From contig CALBTA010000481.1 in NCBI GenBank assembly GCA_937967755.1, positions 1-7,513 of the forward strand: a stretch of 7,513 nucleotides of DNA. Direction: 5' to 3'. Shown one piece after another: positions 1 through 4,349 of this stretch. Source of the DNA: an uncultured Planctomycetaceae bacterium (GTDB lineage: Bacteria > Planctomycetota > Planctomycetia > Pirellulales > Pirellulaceae). The position numbers and the translations under genes were made by a program. The notes under the pieces are model-generated. The model searched no databases. It was not told where the DNA came from and was given only the letters and a program-made list of their open reading frames with translations. How positions within the stretch are numbered: position 1 is the stretch's first letter; the number at the start of each line of letters is the position of its first letter.

Positions 1-910
1 AATCCCCGATCGTAACGGCCGACGCGACGGGGCGTTCGGTCTGCCCGCCGCAACGCCACAATTCCTTGCCCGATTCCAAATCATGGCCCCGCGCACAATT
101 CTGGCCGTTCAACACGACCTGCTGCGCACCGTCTTGCTCGACTACCAGTGGCGTCGACCACTGCGTCGGTTCGTCGCGCTCGGTTCGCCAAACGGTTTTG
201 CCGCTGGATTTATCGAGTGCGTACAGAAACGACTGCCCTTCGTGATCGTAGGGTACCAGTATTTTATCGCCCGCCAGCGTCGGCGAACTCCCTTCCCCGA
301 ATGTGTTGCGGGTTCGCATCGGGTCGAAATCAGTCCGGCTCCACTTCAATTTCCCCTCCATGTCGTAACAAAACAGCCCGCGGGAACCGAAGTGGGCGTA
401 GACATGCTCGCCGTCGGTGCAGGGCGAGGCCGACGCGAAGCCGTTGGTCGAGTGCGTTCCCTCGTGCGGTTTGGCCCGCACGGCGGTTTGCTTCCACAGC
501 AGTTCACCGCTGTTGCGGTTGAAGCAGAGCAGAACGAATTCGAGCGTCCGCAGGTCTTCACCGCGTCCTAGGCCATCGGGCCGCCCGAAGCGTCCGCCCG
601 GCCGCCGTCGCGGCGGTTGGAACACGAATTGCTGATCGAAACCGCGAGTCGCCGCCCCACGATCATCCGCTTCAGAAGGCACAGCCGTCACCACAAAGAC
701 CTGATCGCCCCAAACGATCGGTGATCCAGATCCGCGGCCGGGAATCTTGACCTTCCATTTGACGTTCTTCGTCTCGCTCCACTCGGTGGGCGGCGTCGCA
801 TCCGCCGCGGCTCCGTTTCCGGTCGGTCCGCGCCAATGCGCCCAGTTCTCCGCCAGGCATTCGCAACAAATTGTTGAAAGCAGGGCAACAAGGATGAGCG
901 TCCATTTCAT
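1..910 (-). CDS. PQQ-binding-like beta-propeller repeat protein, secreted; 3' end lies outside the window
   Basis: The reading frame is open from ATG at 910 to the left edge, giving 303 N-terminal residues. The start is supported by GGGAG (plus-strand 918-922) seven bases upstream and by a signal peptide at residues 1-20 (hydrophobic core, LA before ENW). The mature part starts with WAHWRGPTGNG, a typical opening for planctomycete PQQ-like propeller proteins. Blade signatures of the form SG-x(2,3)-W recur: NSGELLWK (133-140), SSGKTVWR (235-242) and ESGKELWR (279-286). This is the BamB/PQQ-dehydrogenase-like fold. I see no evidence that it binds PQQ or is an enzyme; many such planctomycete proteins are uncharacterised and presumed periplasmic or surface-bound. 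An Arg/Gly/Pro-rich insertion at about 98-117 interrupts the first blades and is probably a disordered loop. The family is clear, the function is unknown, and the C-terminus cannot be seen. Confidence 0.9.
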   Translation of the reverse strand, partial: MKWTLILVALLSTICCECLAENWAHWRGPTGNGAAADATPPTEWSETKNVKWKVKIPGRGSGSPIVWGDQVFVVTAVPSEADDRGAATRGFDQQFVFQPPRRRPGGRFGRPDGLGRGEDLRTLEFVLLCFNRNSGELLWKQTAVRAKPHEGTHSTNGFASASPCTDGEHVYAHFGSRGLFCYDMEGKLKWSRTDFDPMRTRNTFGEGSSPTLAGDKILVPYDHEGQSFLYALDKSSGKTVWRTERDEPTQWSTPLVVEQDGAQQVVLNGQNCARGHDLESGKELWRCGGQTERPVASAVTIGD

Positions 911-939
911 CGATCAACTCCCATTTACAGCCAAGGCGA

Positions 940-945
940 ATTGTA
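940..945 (-). promoter_or_regulatory. Candidate -10 hexamer for the propeller gene
   Basis: TACAAT reads on the minus strand 30 bp upstream of the propeller start codon, within an AT-richer patch (AAATACAATT). It matches TATAAT at five of six positions. At 17 bp spacing the -35 hexamer is CGCGAA, which is poor. This is a weak prediction from sequence pattern only. Confidence 0.25.
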
Positions 946-1030
946 TTTGCGCAGATTCTCTTTTCGCGACCTTATCATGCCCGCCGGGCAATCGGAAGTC
1001 TCCGCCGGCGTGTCGCGGCGCGAATTGCCA

Positions 1031-1039
1031 TGTTACAAT
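1031..1039 (+). promoter_or_regulatory. Candidate extended -10 promoter for the SIMPL gene
   Basis: TGTTACAAT combines the extended -10 TGn motif with TACAAT (five of six matches to TATAAT). There is no good -35 hexamer at 16-18 bp, which is tolerated for extended -10 promoters. It would start transcription near 1046 and leave a 5' UTR of about 48 nt before ATG 1094. Confidence 0.4.
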
Positions 1040-1093
1040 GCCTCGACAGTGCTTGTCGCAGTTGCCAACCGCCGGGAATTTTGGGATTTCATC

Positions 1094-1954
1094 ATGTATT
1101 ACCGCACGCTTTTAACGCTGATGGCGATGTTACTCTGTCTCTCGTTGCTGCTTGCCACCGCCGACGCCCAGCAAGGCCGCACGATTCGAGTGCGTGGCAG
1201 CGGCACGGCGGCGGCTTCGCCCAACAGCGTGGCGCTGCGCGGGACGATTTCCGCCGATGGGGACGAGGTGGCGAAAACGGCGGAAAGTTTTGCCGAACAT
1301 AAGAGCGAATTTGAAAAGGCCTTCACCGAAAAGCACCCTGGCGTTCGGTTAACGTTCGCGGGGGAGAAACTTTCGGACGCCGGCGGTGCGATGTTTGAGG
1401 GCGGTCTGGCCGTGCCCGACGCCGACTTCGGCGGCCCGGTCGAAGTGGCCGAGGTGGGGAACTTCTACACCATCACCGAAGAGGTAACGCTGCGGCTGGA
1501 GATTGGCAGCGATATGGAGCGCGAGGGAATCACGAAGAAGCTGGGCGGCTTGATCACCGACGCCGAAAAGTCGGGCCTCCACTCGGGAGGTTCTGCTAAT
1601 GCGATGATGGCGGCGATGGGCGTCGATATGACCGGCGGCTTACTGAGTTTCGAACTGGACGAAGCCGGCCAGCGTGCCTTACACGCCAGCGCCAACAAAG
1701 CGGCCTTTGCCGACGCCCGGCATCGCGCCGAGGCGCTCGCGGAGTTATCAGGCGGCAAGTTGGGCAGGGTGATTGCGGTCGAAGAAGTCGCTGAGAAGCA
1801 AGGTGAAAGCAAACTGGAATCTCTGCAAATGACCATGATGCGGAACATGTTCGGCCTGGCCGCCGGGGATGACAGCGCAGCGGGCGGGATCGATTACAAC
1901 GGGCGGATCAAAATTCAGCGCGAGGGCGACGTGACGTTCGAGCTGGTCGATTAA
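1094..1954 (+). CDS. Secreted SIMPL (DUF541) domain protein
   Basis: This is a 286-residue protein with an N-terminal signal peptide: the hydrophobic run LTLMAMLLCLSLLLA at residues 7-21, then a likely signal peptidase I site ADA|QQ after residue 25. I chose ATG 1094 because the signal peptide begins there and GGGA (1083-1086) sits seven bases upstream. The mature protein opens with IRVRGSGTAAASPNSVALRG (31-50), the first strand of the SIMPL domain. The C-terminal half has the matching helix-strand pattern KAAFADARHRAEALAELSGG (202-221) followed by LGRVIAVEEV. SIMPL/DUF541 proteins (BP26/OMP28-like) are envelope proteins of largely unknown role, some linked to stress resistance. The stretch from about 140 to 195, rich in Gly, Met and Ala, is longer and less typical than in the family core. 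The family call is good; the function is unknown. Confidence 0.82.
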   Translation: MYYRTLLTLMAMLLCLSLLLATADAQQGRTIRVRGSGTAAASPNSVALRGTISADGDEVAKTAESFAEHKSEFEKAFTEKHPGVRLTFAGEKLSDAGGAMFEGGLAVPDADFGGPVEVAEVGNFYTITEEVTLRLEIGSDMEREGITKKLGGLITDAEKSGLHSGGSANAMMAAMGVDMTGGLLSFELDEAGQRALHASANKAAFADARHRAEALAELSGGKLGRVIAVEEVAEKQGESKLESLQMTMMRNMFGLAAGDDSAAGGIDYNGRIKIQREGDVTFELVD

Positions 1955-1960
1955 CAACTC

Positions 1961-2014
1961 GGTACAACGGTCTTACCGGGCCGTCGGATGCAAGACGAAT
2001 TGTTTTCGACGGCC
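1961..2014. repeat. REP-like palindrome, GTAC type, copy 1, with inverted partial partner
   Basis: It starts six bases after the SIMPL stop codon. Bases 1961-1987 match 4316-4342 at 21 of 27 positions (GGTAC-ACGGT-TT core and GCCGTCG end). A perfect 8-bp inverted repeat, GGCCGTCG (1979-1986) with CGACGGCC (2007-2014), encloses 20 nt. The reverse complement of 1998-2014 resembles the right half of the second copy (about 14 of 17 bases), so the element appears to be one complete unit plus a truncated inverted unit. There is no T-run, so a rho-independent terminator is unlikely. Confidence 0.6.
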
Positions 2015-2036
2015 TGGGAAGTCCGCCGCACTTGCC

Positions 2037-2921
2037 ATGCCCGCCAAACGTAAACGCAAGACCGCCCCGGCGAAGTCGAGTTCCAACTCGGCCGGCCCGT
2101 CGATTCAGCGCTCGCTCGATGGCCCGTACCCTTACAACGATTCGATGCCCAAAAAGGAGTACGAAACGGCGCTGCGCATGTTGCAAATCGAACTGCTGAA
2201 AGTTCAAACCTGGGTGAAGGATCAGGGGCAAAAGGTCGTGATCGTTTTCGAAGGCCGCGACGCCGCCGGGAAAGGGGGAACGATCAAGCGGTTCATGGAG
2301 CACATCAACCCGCGCGGTGCCCGCGTGGTGGCTCTGAACAAGCCCAGCGATGTCGAACGCGGGCAATGGTATTTCCAACGTTATGTCGCCCATCTGCCGA
2401 CGCGGGGCGAGATCGTGTTGTTCGACCGCAGTTGGTACAACCGCGCGGGTGTCGAACCGGTGATGGGCTTCTGTACTCCGCAAGATTACCAGCGATTCAT
2501 CCACCAGGTTCCCGAGTTTGAGAACAGCATCATCGAAAGTGGCACGCACCTGTTCAAACTGTGGTTCGATGTCAGCCGGAAGGAGCAGCACAAGCGGCTG
2601 GAAGCGCGCAAGAACGACCCGCTAAAGCATTGGAAGCTGAGTGCCTTGGACGCTTTCGCGGATGAAAAGTGGGACGACTACACCAAAGCCCGCGATAGCA
2701 TGTTTTTGTACACCAGCACCAAGGAATCTCCCTGGCAAATCATTCGCAGCGACGAGAAGAAGCGGGCCCGGCTAGCGGCCATTCGCACCGTGCTGGAGAA
2801 ACTGCCTTACCCCGACAAGGACCCGGCCATTGCCTGCCCGCCTGACCCGTCGATCGCCGGCACGGTAGATGAGATGTTTCAACTGGAAGGCCGCTTTATG
2901 TTCGCGGATGCGGATGAGTGA
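2037..2921 (+). CDS. ppk2: Polyphosphate kinase 2 (PPK2), class I single-domain
   Basis: This 294-residue cytoplasmic enzyme transfers phosphate between polyphosphate and nucleoside diphosphates (ADP/GDP to ATP/GTP), regenerating nucleotides from stored polyphosphate. Visible motifs: the Walker A loop GRDAAGKGG (73-81) with Lys79; ERGQWYFQRYVAHLP (107-121); Walker B with LFDRSWYNRAGVEPVMGFC (128-146), in which Asp130 and Arg131 are the conserved pair; and the lid, about 186-201 (RLEARKNDPLKHWKLS). IRSDEKKRARL (236-246) closes the kinase core. Length and single P-loop domain fit class I PPK2; NDP specificity is assigned from the family. A basic, low-complexity N-terminal tail (2-20, rich in Lys, Ser and Ala) precedes the core and could bind nucleic acid or polyphosphate (inference). 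ATG 2037 has only a distant GGGAA upstream, so the exact start is less certain; ATG 2145 would remove the tail. No PPK1 or exopolyphosphatase gene is in the window. Confidence 0.94.
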   Translation: MPAKRKRKTAPAKSSSNSAGPSIQRSLDGPYPYNDSMPKKEYETALRMLQIELLKVQTWVKDQGQKVVIVFEGRDAAGKGGTIKRFMEHINPRGARVVALNKPSDVERGQWYFQRYVAHLPTRGEIVLFDRSWYNRAGVEPVMGFCTPQDYQRFIHQVPEFENSIIESGTHLFKLWFDVSRKEQHKRLEARKNDPLKHWKLSALDAFADEKWDDYTKARDSMFLYTSTKESPWQIIRSDEKKRARLAAIRTVLEKLPYPDKDPAIACPPDPSIAGTVDEMFQLEGRFMFADADE

Positions 2922-2926
2922 GATCC

Positions 2927-2975
2927 GTAGAACGAAGTTGTACTTCGTTCACGACGCAGTGGAACTGCGTCCTAC
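2927..2975. repeat. REPIN-like inverted pair of GTAG hairpins
   Basis: It starts five bases after the ppk2 stop codon. Left unit: GTAG (2927-2930), then AACGAAGT, loop TGT, ACTTCGTT, a perfect stem that also pairs G2930 with C2950. Right unit, read on the minus strand from 2975: GTAG, then GACGCAGT, loop TCC, ACTGCGTC, again a perfect 8-bp stem. The two units face each other across three bases (2950-2952). A GTAG foot before a short hairpin is the hallmark of REP sequences recognised by REP-associated tyrosine transposases, and two inverted units make a REPIN. Assignment to that system is an inference from structure; no transposase gene is in the window. Confidence 0.7.
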
Positions 2976-3005
2976 CATGTGCTTGCCATGCAATGAGGAA
3001 ACACG

Positions 3006-3746
3006 ATGAACCTAACGGGAAAAACGGCCGTCGTGACCGGCGGGGGAACGGGAATCGGTTGGGCGATCGCCAAGGCGTTTCATGACGCCGGCGCGAATGT
3101 TGGCATCGCCGGGCGGCGGATCGAAGTGCTCAAGGCCGCGGCGGAGCCGGTCAACGCGGTCAGCGGGAATCGTCCGATTCATTGCCACGCGGTGGATGTT
3201 GCCGATCGAGACAGTGTCGATGCGATGATGGCTTGGATGAACGAGCAACTCACGCAGATCGATATCTTGGTCAACTCCGCCGGCATCAATATTCCCAACC
3301 GCAAGATGAGCGACATGGCCCCCGCCGATTGGGACAAGGTGTTGGCAATCAACGCCACCGGGGCATACAACTGCATGCATGCCGTGCTGCCCCAAATGCG
3401 AGACCGCCGCGACGGGCTGATCATCAACATCTCTTCGATTGCCGGGAAGCGGGCCGCGGCCCTGGGCGGGGTGGCGTATTGTGCGTCGAAGTTTGCCATG
3501 ACAGCCCTGGGAACGGCCGTGGGCAACGAACTGGCTGACGAGGGCATTCGCGTTACCAACATCTACCCCGGCGAAGTCGAAACGCCGATCCTCGACAACC
3601 GGCCGGTCCCCGTTTCGGCCGAGCACCGGGCGCGAATCTTGCAGCCGGAGGATTTTGCCGATATCGCCGTCGCTATCGCCGTGCTGCCGCCGCGGGCGAA
3701 CGTGCCGGAGATTATCGTCAAGCCGACGCAGGCGGTTTATGTGTAG
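3006..3746 (+). CDS. Short-chain dehydrogenase/reductase (SDR), classical type
   Basis: This is a 246-residue cytoplasmic NAD(P)-dependent oxidoreductase. The start is well supported by GAGGAA (2995-3000) five bases before ATG. Classical SDR motifs are complete: the Rossmann loop TGGGTGIG (11-18), DV at 64-65 (adenine contact), NSAG (90-93, the NNAG motif with Ser), Asn116, the catalytic Ser (143 or 144) in NISSIAG, and YCASK with Tyr158 and Lys162. Arg37-Arg38 after the second strand favour NADP(H), as basic residues there usually do. PGEVETP (188-194) and the tail VPEIIVKPT (233-241) resemble the YdfG-like branch that acts on small hydroxy acids, but the substrate cannot be read from the sequence. 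The last two bases of GTAG in the downstream repeat, together with its T, form the TAG stop codon, so the reading frame ends inside a repeat unit. No frameshift is seen. Confidence 0.93.
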   Translation: MNLTGKTAVVTGGGTGIGWAIAKAFHDAGANVGIAGRRIEVLKAAAEPVNAVSGNRPIHCHAVDVADRDSVDAMMAWMNEQLTQIDILVNSAGINIPNRKMSDMAPADWDKVLAINATGAYNCMHAVLPQMRDRRDGLIINISSIAGKRAAALGGVAYCASKFAMTALGTAVGNELADEGIRVTNIYPGEVETPILDNRPVPVSAEHRARILQPEDFADIAVAIAVLPPRANVPEIIVKPTQAVYV

Positions 3747-3824
3747 CGGGGGCTTCTAGCCACCGACTACCAGCGATTTGTTCGAACCTTCGGTTCTCAT
3801 GCGGTGGCTAGAAGCCCCCGCTAC
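3743..3824. repeat. Long inverted repeat made of two GTAG hairpin units
   Basis: Two perfect 23-nt inverted arms (3743-3765 and 3802-3824) flank a 36-nt centre. Each arm is itself a hairpin unit: foot GTAG, arm CGGGGGCT, loop TCT, arm AGCCACCG, with seven pairs and one G-A mismatch. The centre holds a small hairpin, GAACC-ttc-GGTTC (3784-3796). The element can therefore fold either as two separate hairpins or as one 23-bp stem or cruciform. It has the same plan (GTAG, 8-3-8) as the element at 2927-2975 but a different sequence. It overlaps the SDR stop codon and ends 46 bases before the Fur gene. Confidence 0.8.
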
Positions 3825-3839
3825 GGCACCAATGGAATC

Positions 3840-3868
3840 TTGTCACCAAGCTGTCTGTCACCTACGAT
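3840..3868 (+). promoter_or_regulatory. Candidate promoter of the Fur-family gene, with TGTCACC direct repeat
   Basis: TTGTCA (3840-3845, five of six to TTGACA) and TACGAT (3863-3868, four of six to TATAAT) are separated by exactly 17 bp. The predicted transcription start (about 3875-3877) falls on the start codon region, which implies a leaderless message. The heptamer TGTCACC occurs twice (3841-3847 and 3856-3862), overlapping the -35 and touching the -10. It could be a regulator site, possibly for autoregulation, but it is not a recognisable Fur box. Confidence 0.45.
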
Positions 3869-3870
3869 GA

Positions 3871-4311
3871 ATGGACATGGCAGACGACGAAAAACTATCG
3901 CTTGAACAGGCCCGCGAGATGATTCGCGGCGGGCATTTGCGTTGCACCAGTTGCCGGATTGCGGTGCTGCAACACCTTTCCACTGCCGACCACCCGATCA
4001 GCCATAACGAAGTCTCTGATGCGCTGGTGCCGCTGGGGTTCGACAAGTCAACCATCTACCGCTGCCTGATCGAAATGGCCGACGCCGGTTTGCTGGCCCG
4101 GTTGGATTTGGGCGACCACGTGTGGCGGTTTGAGATGCTGACGGCCGAAGACCAAGGCGGGGTCGATCACCCACACTTCATGTGCCTCGATTGCGGCAAG
4201 GTTTCATGCTTGCCTGATGTGAAGGTACAGATCAGCCCGAAGAAAAGCGCCGCCGCGGGGGCCGATATCACCGAAGTGCTGCTGAAGGGGCATTGTGCTT
4301 CTTGTCAGTGA
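3871..4311 (+). CDS. Fur-family metal- or peroxide-responsive transcriptional regulator
   Basis: This is a 146-residue cytoplasmic DNA-binding protein (144 if it starts at ATG 3877). The N-terminal winged helix includes the recognition helix KSTIYRCLIEMADAGLL (59-75), matching the family pattern TVYR-x-L. The dimer domain carries HPHFMCLDCGKV (100-111), the family signature with Cys105 and Cys108, which with Cys142 and Cys145 (HCASC) form the structural zinc site. Likely sensor ligands by alignment to E. coli Fur are Glu88, His100 and His102, whereas the positions of Fur His87 and Asp89 are Asp99 and Pro101. The hinge before the final CxxC is short. Whether it senses iron, zinc, manganese or peroxide cannot be told. 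An unusual CTSC (25-28) lies in the helix that normally reads R-x-T-x-x-R. No Shine-Dalgarno precedes either ATG, and a predicted promoter ends at the start, so translation may be leaderless from 3877. It converges with the sulfatase gene 38 bases downstream. Confidence 0.92.
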   Translation: MDMADDEKLSLEQAREMIRGGHLRCTSCRIAVLQHLSTADHPISHNEVSDALVPLGFDKSTIYRCLIEMADAGLLARLDLGDHVWRFEMLTAEDQGGVDHPHFMCLDCGKVSCLPDVKVQISPKKSAAAGADITEVLLKGHCASCQ

Positions 4312-4315
4312 CTTT

Positions 4316-4342
4316 GGTACGACGGTATTCCGAGGCCGTCGA
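4316..4342. repeat. REP-like palindrome, GTAC type, copy 2, in the convergent gap
   Basis: This is the second copy of the unit seen at 1961-1987. CGACGG (4320-4325) pairs with CCGTCG (4336-4341); allowing a T-G wobble and one mismatch, it fits an 8-4-8 hairpin after a GTAC foot. It begins four bases after the Fur stop and ends seven bases before the sulfatase stop, filling most of the 38-bp gap. It could act as a barrier to read-through in both directions, but neither strand has a T-run, so a rho-independent terminator is not supported. Confidence 0.6.
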
Positions 4343-4349
4343 AGACATG

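Larger units (their letters stand above)
911..1093. other. Divergent intergenic region between propeller and SIMPL genes
   Basis: This is 183 bp between two divergently oriented start codons. It holds one TACAAT hexamer on each strand (plus 1034-1039, minus 945-940), the SD of the propeller gene (918-922) and a short palindrome, TGCCCG-c-CGGGCA, at 978-990. The palindrome has only a one-base centre and no T-run, so I do not call it a terminator. A plus-strand frame can be extended upstream through this region from a TTG at 941, but the encoded residues look unlike a protein N-terminus, and the signal peptide starts only at 1094. Confidence 0.7.

Noticed and set aside
83..571. Plus-strand open frame of 162 codons at the left end
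   Set aside because: It is antisense to the propeller gene, whose minus-strand frame is open to the edge with a signal peptide and repeated SG-x-W blade motifs.
941..1093. Upstream in-frame extension of the SIMPL gene from TTG 941
   Set aside because: The added residues would place the clear signal peptide 52 residues inside the protein, and the segment overlaps the candidate promoters. ATG 1094 has a weak SD and starts the signal peptide.
1908..2591. A 227-codon minus-strand open frame opposite ppk2
   Set aside because: It is antisense to the Walker A and B regions of PPK2 and shows no family features.
2927..2975. Rho-independent terminator after ppk2
   Set aside because: Two stable hairpins are present, but no run of T follows on either strand, and the inverted GTAG-footed structure is better explained as a repeat element.
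3012..3626. A 204-codon minus-strand open frame opposite the SDR gene
   Set aside because: It is antisense to all SDR motifs; its composition is typical of an antisense shadow.
1961..4342. CRISPR array
   Set aside because: The palindromes differ in sequence, are spaced hundreds of bases apart with genes between them, and no regular repeat-spacer pattern exists.
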